Below are positions 17,288 through 25,856 of a stretch of 64,000 bases of DNA, in pieces (position 1 is the stretch's first letter; each line of letters starts with the position of its first letter). The notes beneath the pieces were generated by a model. The model was not told the DNA's origin, ran no database searches, and saw only the letters and a list, made by a program, of their open reading frames with translations. The DNA is taken from the NCBI RefSeq assembly GCF_027925525.1, contig NZ_BSDJ01000008.1, positions 220,383-284,382 on the forward strand, written 5' to 3'. The position numbers were made by a program, and so were the translations under genes. Source of the stretch: Paenibacillus tyrphae. GTDB taxonomy: Bacteria > Bacillota > Bacilli > Paenibacillales > NBRC-103111.

Positions 17288-18298
17288 TCAGCTCGCTTCA
17301 ACCGTCTTCCGCTCGTTCTCGCGGCGAAACTTCATCCGCAGCATGCGAAGCCATTCGTAGACGCGGTCCGTATCCTGCGCAGTCAGTTCCTTCTGGTCAT
17401 AGACCGTTTGTAGAATCGGCTTCAAATAACGGTCGCCCTGCTGCTGGAACGCCTTCCATGCCAGCTCGCGCTCCGGTTCGGGCACCTGCTCAAGCTGCCC
17501 TTCGATATAGCTCTGCAAATCGTAGCCTTCGCGATCCAGCTCTTCGAACAGCTGCAGCAAATTGCGCCGCTGAAGCTTGGTTTGCTCCAGCAGTTCCTCC
17601 AGCTTCTCCCCGCGCGCAATGGCTTCGAGCAGCTTATGCTTGATCTCCCGCTTCTCCTCCTCGGCCTTCCGCTTCCGTTCATTTTCCTGAAGCAGCCAGG
17701 CATTCAGCTCTCCCGAATCAATCGATTCCGCTACCCACGATAGCGGAAAATCCGTATCCCGCTGGAAGCCGGCGGTGATGGCGACGATATCGGCTGCATA
17801 AGCGTCAGCTTTGGCTTTTCCGAATCCTGGAAGGTGCAGCAGTTCTTCTTCCGTGTGGGGAACGAAGGCGCTTATCATCTTAAGCAGCCGGTTGGTCGCG
17901 ATCAGATACGCCGCTTTGCCGTCGCGGCTTGCTTGTTTAAACCGCCAATCGCGGAGCTTGTCGAACAGCTCTTCGTTGGCATGCTTCTCCCCGTAAAAAT
18001 GCAATCGTTGAATGTACGCCGTCCGGCGGTCCAATACGTCGATTTCACTTACGTTCACCTGCACGATTGGCTTATAGCCGCCGCATTGCTTGGCAAACAC
18101 CCGCTCGCGGAAAATGGCGAGCATCTCCTCCCATCGCAGTCCTTCGTACCAGCACTCCTGCACCCTGCGGCCGTCTTCTCTCGTCTCGTTCCACATCACC
18201 ATCCAGGTGCCTTGGCTTTCGCCGATCGTCACCTGCGCCGTAGTGACATTCCCCTCTTCCGTCACCTTTTCCAAGCTGTTCAAAAACACCAGATTCAC
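17288..18298 (-). CDS. HRDC-domain protein of unknown function
   Basis: A 336-residue cytoplasmic protein. The middle part (about residues 105-180) fits an HRDC domain, seen in FDKLRDWRFKQASRDGKAAYLIATNRLLKMI and LLHLPGFGKAKADAYAADIV. HRDC domains bind nucleic acid and occur in RecQ helicases and RNase D; here there is no helicase or nuclease domain. The rest is charged and helical, with a Lys/Glu-rich coiled-coil at about 210-260. The GTG at 18298 was chosen because GGGAGG lies eight bases before it. A promoter and a terminator-like hairpin stand in its leader, suggesting attenuation. Confidence 0.75.
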   Translation of the reverse strand: MNLVFLNSLEKVTEEGNVTTAQVTIGESQGTWMVMWNETREDGRRVQECWYEGLRWEEMLAIFRERVFAKQCGGYKPIVQVNVSEIDVLDRRTAYIQRLHFYGEKHANEELFDKLRDWRFKQASRDGKAAYLIATNRLLKMISAFVPHTEEELLHLPGFGKAKADAYAADIVAITAGFQRDTDFPLSWVAESIDSGELNAWLLQENERKRKAEEEKREIKHKLLEAIARGEKLEELLEQTKLQRRNLLQLFEELDREGYDLQSYIEGQLEQVPEPERELAWKAFQQQGDRYLKPILQTVYDQKELTAQDTDRVYEWLRMLRMKFRRENERKTVEAS

Positions 18299-18333
18299 TC
18301 GAAAAACCTCCCCCAAGAAGTTGTCAAAGCAGC

Positions 18334-18404
18334 TTCAAACGCAAAAAAAGCACCATCTTACCCGAGATAGGTAAGAGGTGCTTCCTCTCTAGTACACGTT
18401 TGAA
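18334..18404 (-). promoter_or_regulatory. Leader hairpin / attenuator before the HRDC gene
   Basis: On the minus strand AAGCACC-TCTTACC pairs with GGTAAGA-(T)-GGTGCTT (18348-18383), followed by seven T, a full intrinsic terminator. It lies between the promoter at 18414-18442 and the HRDC start, with no gene in between. The hairpin is enclosed by a perfect 8-bp inverted repeat, TTCAAACG and CGTTTGAA. I do not recognise a known riboswitch class. Confidence 0.6.
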
Positions 18405-18413
18405 ATTAGACCT

Positions 18414-18442
18414 ATATTACCACGAAACGTCATGGATGACAA
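18414..18442 (-). promoter_or_regulatory. Promoter of the HRDC gene
   Basis: TTGTCA and TAATAT with a 17-base spacer on the minus strand. The predicted start is about 10 bases before the first arm of the enclosed leader hairpin. Confidence 0.65.
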
Positions 18443-18519
18443 GCATGATTTGGATAATCTTCCGGTTTAAGGGCAAGCTAGGGGAAACAATCTTGCCTAC
18501 TGAAAAGGAGGAATCGGGC

Positions 18520-18822
18520 ATGAGCCCAAACGACACGAACCAAGATGGATTTATGAGCGAAGCGCCGCAAAAGAAATATACCGATCTGAGCACGGTGGAA
18601 TCCCAGCGCAACGACCTGACGGCGGAGGAATTTCCGGAAGGGCCTTACGGCAACAGCCTCCTCACGGAATCGCTCGGAAAGAGTACGCCGTGGCGGGAGG
18701 ACCAGCGTTCGTACAACCAGTTTACTTACGAGAACCGCGAGCTTCACGCAGGCCTCTCCCGCGGGTATCCTGACGCGCATCCGACCCACGATTCGTCCGG
18801 CGACGATTACGTGGAGGAATAG
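18520..18822 (+). CDS. Small acidic hydrophilic protein, unknown function
   Basis: A 100-residue polar protein with no membrane segment or signal peptide, rich in Asp, Glu, Ser and Thr. The segment TAEEFPEGPYG is the most distinctive. I recognise no catalytic motif or named family; similar short proteins seem to occur in related spore formers, but this is from memory. The ATG at 18520 has a strong site, AAAGGAGG, nine bases upstream, which is the main support for the gene. It stands alone between a divergent HRDC gene and convergent nhaC. A strong GC hairpin follows. Confidence 0.6.
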   Translation: MSPNDTNQDGFMSEAPQKKYTDLSTVESQRNDLTAEEFPEGPYGNSLLTESLGKSTPWREDQRSYNQFTYENRELHAGLSRGYPDAHPTHDSSGDDYVEE

Positions 18823-18838
18823 CCGCGCAAGGGCCGAA

Positions 18839-18873
18839 GGCGGTCCGCCGGTGCGACTCCTCGGCGAACCGCC
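18839..18873. terminator. Strong GC hairpin between convergent genes
   Basis: GGCGGT-C-CGCCG pairs with CGGCG-A-ACCGCC around an 11-base loop. It lacks a T run, so it may act as a transcript end-stabiliser more than as a classic terminator. Confidence 0.45.
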
Positions 18874-18912
18874 CTCACACTTGCTCCCCATCGCTCGCAA
18901 ACTCTTTCCCGT

Positions 18913-20346
18913 CTACAAGCCGCTGTTGTTCATTCCGATCTCGAACTTTTCCTCGTACGCGCCTCTTTCGTCCTCCTCGCCGATCGGCGCAATGGCGAAA
19001 CCGGTATAACCGAACACGATCGCTAACAAGGGCGTGATAAAGCACATAAACGAATAAAGAACATATTCCATGCCGATATTGAGCGTAGCCATAATAAAGG
19101 CGCCCGAGACTCCCCATGGAACGACCGGATGGACAATGGTTCCGGCATCTTCCAGCGTTCTGGACAAATTTTTCGGATGAAGCTTGAGCCGCTTGTACGA
19201 AGACTCCAGCATTTGCCCGGGCAAAATAATGGACAAGTAGCATTCCCCGATGATGACATTCACCCCGATCGAAGAAAAAACCGTCGCGCTGATGACATTG
19301 CCTTTATTATTCAAGAGACTCTTAATCCGGTCGATCATGGTATGAACCAGACCGATTTCTTTCACAAGACCGCCGAAGGCGAGCGCCATGATGATGAGCG
19401 AGACGGCAGACATCATACTGGATAGCCCGCCTAGCGACAGCAGCTTATCGATCGCCTCCACTCCCGTTTCCGACTTATAGCCAAAGTGCGCGACGGTCAT
19501 GAGCCGGCCTGCCGAAACGCCGGGAACCGTAAAAAAGGCCGTCGCGATCGCGACCAATAAACCGACAACGAGCGTTGGAATGGCATCGAACCGTTTGAAG
19601 GCCAAGACGATAATCGCCAGCGGCGAGAGCAGGGTCAGAGGCGTAATTGTGAAGCGTTCGTTGAGGGTGCGGATCATCGTTTCGATGCCGGCAGTGTCTG
19701 CGGCGCGGTCGGAGGATATGGCAAACAAAGCAAACAGGATCAGCGTCAATATCAAGCTTGGAATCGTTGTCCACAGCATATGCCGGATATGATCGAAAAT
19801 AGGCACTTTTGCCGTTGCGGAGGCAAGATTCGTCGTATCCGAGAGAGGCGATATTTTATCGCCGAAGACGGAGCCGCAAACGATAGCTCCTGCTGCCATA
19901 GCGGGGGAAATTCCCATGCCGTAGGCGACCCCCATCAAGGCTACGCCCATCGTGCCGATGGCGCTCCAGGAGCTTCCCGTCAGCACGGAGACGACTCCGC
20001 AAATCAACACCGCCGATACGAGAAAGTAGCTGGGCGAAAGAATGTGCAAGCCGTAATAAGACAAGGTCGGCACGGTACCGTTCAACACCCATATCCCGAT
20101 CAAGATCCCGATCAAACACAATATCAGTATCGAGGGGAGGCCGTACAAAATGCCTTTGACGATAGCCGATTCCAACTGTTTCCAAGTAAACCCTAATTTA
20201 AAGCCATACAATGAAAGCAGGATCGATGCCATCAAGATGGGGATTTGCGGAGCGACTTGATAGTGAAGAATGCTTATCGCCAAAATGATGACGATAACCG
20301 CAATGAGCGCGCTTGACATGAAAAATGACGGTTTTTTCGTTACCAT
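18913..20346 (-). CDS. nhaC: Na+/H+ antiporter, NhaC family
   Basis: A 477-residue polytopic membrane protein with roughly 11-12 hydrophobic helices. NhaC-type features include the GSSWSAIGTMGVALMGVAYGMG region, GSVFGDKISPLSDTTNLAS, which carries the charged transport residues, and the late segment TLEDAGTIVHPVVPWGVSGA. The family exchanges external protons for internal Na+, sometimes linked to malate. The ATG at 20346 follows AGGAGGAATAGTT; a longer frame adds about 48 unrelated residues. It is the last gene in the same direction as the tyrosine catabolic genes, with a 190-bp gap to the regulator gene, so co-transcription is possible but unproven. Confidence 0.9.
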   Translation of the reverse strand: MVTKKPSFFMSSALIAVIVIILAISILHYQVAPQIPILMASILLSLYGFKLGFTWKQLESAIVKGILYGLPSILILCLIGILIGIWVLNGTVPTLSYYGLHILSPSYFLVSAVLICGVVSVLTGSSWSAIGTMGVALMGVAYGMGISPAMAAGAIVCGSVFGDKISPLSDTTNLASATAKVPIFDHIRHMLWTTIPSLILTLILFALFAISSDRAADTAGIETMIRTLNERFTITPLTLLSPLAIIVLAFKRFDAIPTLVVGLLVAIATAFFTVPGVSAGRLMTVAHFGYKSETGVEAIDKLLSLGGLSSMMSAVSLIIMALAFGGLVKEIGLVHTMIDRIKSLLNNKGNVISATVFSSIGVNVIIGECYLSIILPGQMLESSYKRLKLHPKNLSRTLEDAGTIVHPVVPWGVSGAFIMATLNIGMEYVLYSFMCFITPLLAIVFGYTGFAIAPIGEEDERGAYEEKFEIGMNNSGL

Positions 20347-20539
20347 AACTATTCCTCCTTCACGAACGGAATCGTAAGACGCGCGAAGCCATTCAATGTA
20401 AGCGTATTCAAAATAAACAAGAAAGCATTCGACGGGAAACCGGGCTGTACGAGTGCAAACCCCATAACGATTTAACGCTTCGTTTCTCATCCATCGGTCT
20501 CCCGTCAGAACGCTTCTTGCGGCAGGCGTGCCGTTTTTC

Positions 20540-20833
20540 TCATCGCTGTTTGCCGTGCCTATTCAACCGCTCCAAAATGGTCCGGAAGCCTCCCCTTCCG
20601 TGCTTCAGACAATTTTTGACTCGAAAAATGATGGCACTGCCCTTCTGGGTCTCCTCGATAATATCCAAATAAGTAGCCCCTTCGAGCAGCTGCTTTGCGA
20701 CTTCAAGCCTGAGAGCCATCGTTTTGACCTCGTTTACCGTGCACAAATCGGAAAAAAAATCGTAGCATTCATCCTTCGTTTGTAACGATAAAATGGCTTC
20801 GAATAACTGATGGATTTCTTCCTCGCTTCGCAT
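20540..20833 (-). CDS. TrpR/YerC-YecD family DNA-binding protein
   Basis: A 97-residue all-helical protein of the TrpR-like YerC/YecD family. It keeps the family core LFEAILSLQTKDECYDFFSDLCT, EVKTMALRLEVAKQLLEGATYLDII and RVKNCLKHG. The helix-turn-helix segment is divergent: where relatives read (S/T)TATISRV this protein reads GSAIIFRV, so its DNA target may differ. It follows hmgA by 35 bp on the same strand, so it may be a local regulator of the tyrosine operon; TrpR itself senses an aromatic amino acid, but ligand binding here is only a guess. Two starts are possible (GTG at 20848, ATG at 20833), both with weak ribosome sites. Confidence 0.8.
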   Translation of the reverse strand: MRSEEEIHQLFEAILSLQTKDECYDFFSDLCTVNEVKTMALRLEVAKQLLEGATYLDIIEETQKGSAIIFRVKNCLKHGRGGFRTILERLNRHGKQR

Positions 20834-20868
20834 GTTATTCCGCCGCACTATGCCACCACCACGCCGAT

Positions 20869-22026
20869 TTATTTATGAGACCAGCTGTACAGATAGTTTT
20901 TGTCTTCGAAGGTGTGGGCCGCTTTGACGACCTTGAGCGGACGGAACGTGTCCACCATAACCGCCAATTCTTTTGTTTCTTTTTTGCCTAGACTCGCTTC
21001 GATCGTGCCGGGATGAGGTCCGTGAGGAATACCTGACGGATGAAGCGTAATGGACCCTTCTTCGATACCCCGGCGGCTCATGAAATTGCCCTCGACGTAG
21101 TAGAGCACCTCGTCGCTGTCCACGTTGCTGTGGAAATAAGGCGTAGGCACGGCTTCCGGATGATAATCGTATAGTCTCGGGACGAAGGAGCAGACGACGA
21201 ACTGATGCCCTTCGAATGTCTGGTGGATCGGGGGCGGCATATGAATGCGTCCGGTGATCGGTTCGAAATCCGCAATGTTGAAAATATACGGATACAGATA
21301 ACCGTCCCAGCCGACAACGTCTAGCGGATGATGGCTGTAAATATGCGAATGCAGCGCGCCTCTCGTCTTGGACCGCACCTCGAACTCCCCGAGCTCCGTG
21401 TGCGTCTCCAGCGTCTCCGGCAGCCGGATATCCCTTTCGCAAAAAGGGCTGTGCTCCAGCAGTTGACCGTGCTCGTTACGGTAACGCTTCGGTGTGCTGA
21501 TCCAGCTGTTCGTTTCCACGACCAAAAATTTGGTGTCATCCCCATCCGGCACGATCCGGTAAATGGTACCGATCGGAATGACGATATAATCGCCCGGACG
21601 GTAACGCAGCGTACCGAACATCGACTCGACCTTGCCTGTTCCGTAATGCACGAACAGAAGCTCGTCGCCGTCGCCGTTGCGGTAATAATAATTCATCGGT
21701 TCCGTAGGGCTCGAAACGGCAAGCAGGATATCGTCATTACCGAGAACGTACGTTCTTCCCAGGACGCCATCACCTTGCTTCGGGGCCGCCCCCGTCTGAA
21801 AATGGCGGTATCCGAGCACGCTGTCGTCCTCGTACTCTATGCTGCACGCACCGAGGTATTCGGCTTTGACGATTTCCGTCGGCGCCCCGTGATGGTAAAG
21901 GATCGATTGAATGCCGGAGAAGCCTTTCGTACCCATCACTTGCTCGCGAAACAACGAACCGTCTTCTTTTCTGAACTGCACGTGTCTTTTATTGGGAATT
22001 TGCCCCATCCGATGGTAGAACGGCAT
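20869..22026 (-). CDS. hmgA: Homogentisate 1,2-dioxygenase
   Basis: A 385-residue non-haem iron enzyme that opens the ring of homogentisate to maleylacetoacetate. Typical segments are seen: MPFYHRMGQIPNKRHVQFR at the start, RGALHSHIYSHHPLDVVGWDGYLYPY in the middle, and the C-terminal cupin metal region (HQTFEGHQFVVCSFVPR, DEVLYYVEGNF and SGIPHGPHPG) with His and Glu ligands. It is slightly shorter than the 430-residue human and Pseudomonas type and matches shorter bacterial members. AGGAGG lies nine bases before the ATG. It sits between fahA (18-bp gap) and the TrpR-like gene in the tyrosine operon. Confidence 0.93.
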   Translation of the reverse strand: MPFYHRMGQIPNKRHVQFRKEDGSLFREQVMGTKGFSGIQSILYHHGAPTEIVKAEYLGACSIEYEDDSVLGYRHFQTGAAPKQGDGVLGRTYVLGNDDILLAVSSPTEPMNYYYRNGDGDELLFVHYGTGKVESMFGTLRYRPGDYIVIPIGTIYRIVPDGDDTKFLVVETNSWISTPKRYRNEHGQLLEHSPFCERDIRLPETLETHTELGEFEVRSKTRGALHSHIYSHHPLDVVGWDGYLYPYIFNIADFEPITGRIHMPPPIHQTFEGHQFVVCSFVPRLYDYHPEAVPTPYFHSNVDSDEVLYYVEGNFMSRRGIEEGSITLHPSGIPHGPHPGTIEASLGKKETKELAVMVDTFRPLKVVKAAHTFEDKNYLYSWSHK

Positions 22027-22044
22027 CTTGTACGACCTCCTTGG

Positions 22045-23322
22045 TTAAGTTGCGCTTGCTTCTTTCAACGAAGGCAGAACCCGGCCCGTCACCTCGCCAA
22101 ACCCGATGCGGTACCCGTCGCCTTGTGCATATCCGGTCATGGTCAGCCGGTCGCCGTCTTCCAGCCAGACCCGCTTGACGCCATCGCCTAACTCAAGAGG
22201 CTCCGCTCCGCGCCAGGCCAATTCCAGCATGCATCCGCGGCTTGCCTTGCCCGGTCCGCTGATCGTCCCGGAGGCCAGCAAATCCCCGGCCCGCAGGTTG
22301 CAGCCGCCTACCGTATGGTGAGCGATTTGCTGCGCCATACTCCAATACAGATATTTGACGTTGCTCTCCGTGATCCGCTCCGCCCGCTCCATATCGTCGC
22401 ATTGCAGGTGCACCTCAAGCTTGATATCGAAGGCGTGCGCTCCCTCCTGCTTCAGATAAGGAAGCGGCTCCGGCTCCTGCCCGGTTCCGCGGATGCGGAA
22501 CGGCTCCAAAGCATCAAGCGGCACGACCCAAGGCGAAATCGATGTCGCGAAATTTTTCGCGAGAAAAGGTCCGAGTGGCTGGTATTCCCAAGCCTGAATA
22601 TCCCGGGCGCTCCAATCGTTGACGAGCACCAGCCCGAAAATATGCTCCTCCGCCCGTTCGACGGGGATGGGCGTACCGAGCGGATTCCCCGCTCCCATAA
22701 ACCACCCGAGTTCCAGCTCAAAATCAAGCTGTCGGCTCGGCCCGAATACAGGCGCCGCCGCATCCGGCGGCTTCATCTGCCCTTGCGGGCGGCGTACGTC
22801 GGTCCCGCTAAGCACGATCGAACTGGCCCGGCCATGGTACCCGACCGGGAGATGATGCCAGTTGGGCATTAAGGCGTTCTCTTTCCCCCGGAACATCGTT
22901 CCTACATTGAAGGCATGGTCCCGCGAAGCGTAAAAATCCGTATAATCGCCAATTTCTACAGGCAGCAGCAGCTCTACATCCTTCTGTGGAAGCAGGGCGG
23001 CGGTCCGCAGCCCTGCGTTGTCCCGCAGCTCCGGCTCGTCGGCTGACAGGAGCCGCTGAATTTCCGCGCGGACCTGCTGCCAGACCGGGCGGCCGAGTGC
23101 CATAAACGCGTTCAGCGACGCTTGGTCGAATATTCCCTTTCCGGCCGCTTCCGTCCTGCCGAAGCAGTCCGCCTGATCGAGGACGGCAAGATCCAGAACG
23201 TACTCCCCGATGGCCACGCCAATCCGGGGAGTTCCGCCGTTACGGGAACGGAAGACGCCGTAGGGTAGATTTTGGATCGGAAAATGCGATTCCGGCGCAA
23301 CCTCAACAAATGAGCGCAGCAT
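22045..23322 (-). CDS. fahA: Fumarylacetoacetase
   Basis: A 425-residue hydrolase that cuts fumarylacetoacetate to fumarate and acetoacetate, the last step of tyrosine breakdown. The N-terminal SH3-like domain (ESHFPIQNLPYGVFR) and the C-terminal metal-dependent fold with YTDFYASRDHAFNVGTMFRG, HGRASSIVLSG, DFELELGWFMG, VNDWSARDIQAWEYQPLGPF and GDLLASGTISGP are all present in order. Length is typical. AAAGGAG lies eight to ten bases before the ATG. It directly follows the uncharacterised 314-residue gene (14 bp) and precedes hmgA. Confidence 0.95.
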   Translation of the reverse strand: MLRSFVEVAPESHFPIQNLPYGVFRSRNGGTPRIGVAIGEYVLDLAVLDQADCFGRTEAAGKGIFDQASLNAFMALGRPVWQQVRAEIQRLLSADEPELRDNAGLRTAALLPQKDVELLLPVEIGDYTDFYASRDHAFNVGTMFRGKENALMPNWHHLPVGYHGRASSIVLSGTDVRRPQGQMKPPDAAAPVFGPSRQLDFELELGWFMGAGNPLGTPIPVERAEEHIFGLVLVNDWSARDIQAWEYQPLGPFLAKNFATSISPWVVPLDALEPFRIRGTGQEPEPLPYLKQEGAHAFDIKLEVHLQCDDMERAERITESNVKYLYWSMAQQIAHHTVGGCNLRAGDLLASGTISGPGKASRGCMLELAWRGAEPLELGDGVKRVWLEDGDRLTMTGYAQGDGYRIGFGEVTGRVLPSLKEASAT

Positions 23323-23336
23323 TTTAACGGCTCCTT

Positions 23337-24281
23337 TTACTCTATTGATTTTAGCTCCCGCAGCTCGTCGCGAGGCTCGTCGAAGCTACAGCTTCCGTAG
23401 GAGCACAGCGCCAGATTGCGCAGCCTCCGCACCTCATCGGCCGAAACGGTAAGCGTTCTCCAACCTAACGCATTCGGGAGGAAGACGAAGCTGTCGGGGG
23501 CCTTCTCTGCCAAAATTTCGGCGGTTCTGTTGCGGTCCAGCTTGTAGACATGCGCCAGCATCCCCGCGACAAACACGTTTAGGAAGCCGTGCATCTCGGT
23601 CTTCACTTCCTCCCGGTACATACGAACCGGGTGGTGAAGTCCGGCCGTGAACTTTAGCGCCAATTGGCGGTCCCTGCACCCGACGAGGACGGCGGCCACC
23701 TGCTCCGGCGACGGAAACGCGTCGGAGGTGACGCCTCCGGTCCGCAGCTTTACACCCGGCTGCATCCCGCCTTGGCTGGCGCAGCACTTCACCGCGTCAA
23801 GGCCTTCTTCGATCCTGCTCTCCCAATCGTCGGTCAAAGGAAACGTCCATTCGAAGAACAGCCGGAGGCCGTGTTCCGATGCACCGGCTGCAATCTCATC
23901 CAGTAACCGACGGTCCGCACCCGCAGGGGGAAGAGGAAGCTCCAGCACGTCGATGTTCACCGACGAACCGTGCTTCCCCCGGAAAGCCTCCGTTTGCCGC
24001 AAAGTATCGTCAAACAGCCGAAGGCATTCTTCCGCATCCCGGCTGCGGGTTCCAAGAACCGACAGCTGCAGCGGCCGGTCCCCGGAAAACATCGGCATGT
24101 ACGGAGACAGCTTCTCCAATTGCACAGCGGGAATGATGAACCGGCCCAGCATCCATGCGTCCCGTCCGTCCCGGTAAGCCGCGTAATTGCGTATAGCCTG
24201 CTCCAAAGGCAGGGCGGCGGGCGGAAATAACCCGGCATAATCGAGAAGCTGCTCCATCAAAGCTCTGGCGCTGGAAATCAT
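23337..24281 (-). CDS. Uncharacterised enzyme-like protein in the homogentisate operon
   Basis: A 314-residue soluble protein that I cannot assign to a characterised family. It has alternating strand-helix character and glycine-rich turns, with the most distinctive segments GVKLRTGG (near residue 175), LKFTAGLHHPVR (near 210) and MHGFLNVFVAGML (near 230). I recall such motifs in uncharacterised bacterial proteins, and the pattern would fit a TIM-barrel-like enzyme with a Lys- and His-lined pocket; that is inference. It lies 48 bp after hppD and 14 bp before fahA, clearly in the operon. The pathway lacks a recognisable maleylacetoacetate isomerase here, so an isomerase-like role is one hypothesis. 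The ribosome site is poor, so the start is uncertain. Confidence 0.75.
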   Translation of the reverse strand: MISSARALMEQLLDYAGLFPPAALPLEQAIRNYAAYRDGRDAWMLGRFIIPAVQLEKLSPYMPMFSGDRPLQLSVLGTRSRDAEECLRLFDDTLRQTEAFRGKHGSSVNIDVLELPLPPAGADRRLLDEIAAGASEHGLRLFFEWTFPLTDDWESRIEEGLDAVKCCASQGGMQPGVKLRTGGVTSDAFPSPEQVAAVLVGCRDRQLALKFTAGLHHPVRMYREEVKTEMHGFLNVFVAGMLAHVYKLDRNRTAEILAEKAPDSFVFLPNALGWRTLTVSADEVRRLRNLALCSYGSCSFDEPRDELRELKSIE

Positions 24282-24329
24282 GTGACGATCGCCCGCCTTT
24301 CTTTCTAAGCCTGTTGGTTTGTAAGAAAA

Positions 24330-25445
24330 TTACAAGTTTCCGCGGCGCGCCTGCTCCCTCTCGATCGATTCAAACAGCGCTTTGAAGTTGCCTTCGCCGA
24401 ACGTGGTCGCCCCTTTGCGCTGAATGATTTCGAAGAACAGAGTCGGCCGGTCGACGAGCGGCTTCGTAAAGATTTGCAGCAGGTACCCTTCCTCGTCACG
24501 GTCGACAAGAATGCGGTATTGCTTCAGTTTCTCGATATCTTCGTCGATCTTGCCGACCCGGTCCGCCAGCTCTTCATAATACGTTTCCGGCGTATCCAGG
24601 AATTCCACGCCGTTTTCCTTCAGCACCTTTACGGTCGTGATGATATCGTTGGTCAATAAAGCTGCATGCTGCACCCCAGGGCCGTTGTAAAACTCCAGAT
24701 ACTCTTCGATTTGCGATTTGCGCTTGCCGGTGGCCGGCTCATTGATCGGCATTTTGATGCGGCCGCCGTTGCAAATGACTTTGGACATCAAAGCCGAATA
24801 TTCCGTGCTGATATCTTCATCATCGTAGTGAATCATTTCCTTGAAGCCCATGACCTTCTCGTAGTAGGACACCCATTCGTTCATTTCCTCGACGTTACCG
24901 ACGACATGGTCGATCCCGATAAGCCCCGCATCCTGATACGGAAACGAGAAGTTGACGGGCTGATATCCCGGCGCGAACAAGCCCTTATAGTTCTTGCGGT
25001 CCACGAGGGTATGCACCGTATCGCCGTAGGTGCCGATGATGGCTTTTTTGTAGGTGCCGTGTTCATCCGTCAGCACCTGCGGTGCCATCACGGGAATCCC
25101 GCCTCTGGAAATCGCCTCCGCGTAAGCCTTTTCAACGTCGTCAACCCGAAACGCGACGTCCTTCGCTCCTTCGCCATGCTTCTTGATAAATTCCGTAACC
25201 GGGTGGTCCTCCTGAAGCGAGCCCGTCACCACAAAGCGGATTTTCCGCTGCTCCAGCACGTAGGATACGCGATCGCGCTGACCGGTTTCCAGCCCGGCGA
25301 AGGCGACGATCTTGAACCCGAAGGCCCGGCTCATATAATAGGCGGCTTGCTTGGCATTGCCAACGTAAAATTCCATATATTCAAAATCCTCGATCGGGAA
25401 AAAATCTTGCTGCAGCTCGCTAACTAAGGTAGTATCCATTTCCAT
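24330..25445 (-). CDS. hppD: 4-Hydroxyphenylpyruvate dioxygenase
   Basis: A 371-residue Fe(II) enzyme of the vicinal oxygen chelate fold that turns 4-hydroxyphenylpyruvate into homogentisate. The three iron ligands are visible: His180 in IDHVVGNV, His260 in GVQHAALLT and Glu339 in FFEIIQRKG. The C-terminal helix after GEGNFKALFESIE is present. The length is typical. The ATG at 25445 follows AGGAGGTTATAAAA. It is the first gene of the catabolic run, with its own sigma-A promoter at 25487-25515. The product is the substrate of hmgA downstream. Confidence 0.97.
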   Translation of the reverse strand: MEMDTTLVSELQQDFFPIEDFEYMEFYVGNAKQAAYYMSRAFGFKIVAFAGLETGQRDRVSYVLEQRKIRFVVTGSLQEDHPVTEFIKKHGEGAKDVAFRVDDVEKAYAEAISRGGIPVMAPQVLTDEHGTYKKAIIGTYGDTVHTLVDRKNYKGLFAPGYQPVNFSFPYQDAGLIGIDHVVGNVEEMNEWVSYYEKVMGFKEMIHYDDEDISTEYSALMSKVICNGGRIKMPINEPATGKRKSQIEEYLEFYNGPGVQHAALLTNDIITTVKVLKENGVEFLDTPETYYEELADRVGKIDEDIEKLKQYRILVDRDEEGYLLQIFTKPLVDRPTLFFEIIQRKGATTFGEGNFKALFESIEREQARRGNL

Positions 25446-25486
25446 TTTTATAACCTCCTAGAATAATATTCCTTATGTTTGATGCT

Positions 25487-25515
25487 ATTATATGGCAAAC
25501 TTGTGAACTCTTCAA
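25487..25515 (-). promoter_or_regulatory. Promoter of the hppD operon
   Basis: On the minus strand TTGAAG and a perfect TATAAT are 17 bases apart, about 42 bases before the hppD ATG. Confidence 0.8.
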
Positions 25516-25574
25516 AAACGTTCAATGCTGTATGCGCGTGTCAACGCGAAATCGCTTTAGTACGTTAAATGAGG

Positions 25575-25802
25575 TTAGTCGGCTTCGGAGGCGGTGGCTT
25601 TCAGAAGCTGGTCCAGCAGCTCTTCATCATCGTTCAACACGATAATTCGTTGATCCACTTTCACGAAGCGCTCCAAGTAACATTGCCCGCAATTGCCCAA
25701 ACAGTCTTTCACCACAATATCAACTAAGCCGTCACGCGCGATTTGTTTTAAAGCTTCCGATTTGGTCAGCTCATTCGAGCTGCACAGCTTGACCGTAGCC
25801 AT
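25575..25802 (-). CDS. Small Cys-rich DUF1450/YuzB-like protein
   Basis: A 75-residue protein with a thioredoxin-like [2Fe-2S] ferredoxin flavour. It has Cys in VKLCSSN near residue 7 and a cluster DCLGNCGQCYLE at about 33-44. This arrangement resembles the DUF1450 (YuzB) group, whose function is unknown. The Cys spacing could hold an iron-sulfur cluster, but this is inference. GGGAGG lies nine bases before the ATG. It sits between phenylalanine dehydrogenase (54 bp upstream) and the hppD promoter, so it may be cotranscribed with the dehydrogenase gene. Confidence 0.68.
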   Translation of the reverse strand: MATVKLCSSNELTKSEALKQIARDGLVDIVVKDCLGNCGQCYLERFVKVDQRIIVLNDDEELLDQLLKATASEAD

Positions 25803-25856
25803 AAGAACAAGCCTCCCGGAAAATCGTAATTAGGTCTCCGTGCTTCCTACCTCCGG

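Noticed and set aside
18913..20490. Longer NhaC start at 20490
   Set aside because: The first 48 residues are unrelated to the family, and a strong ribosome site stands before the ATG at 20346.
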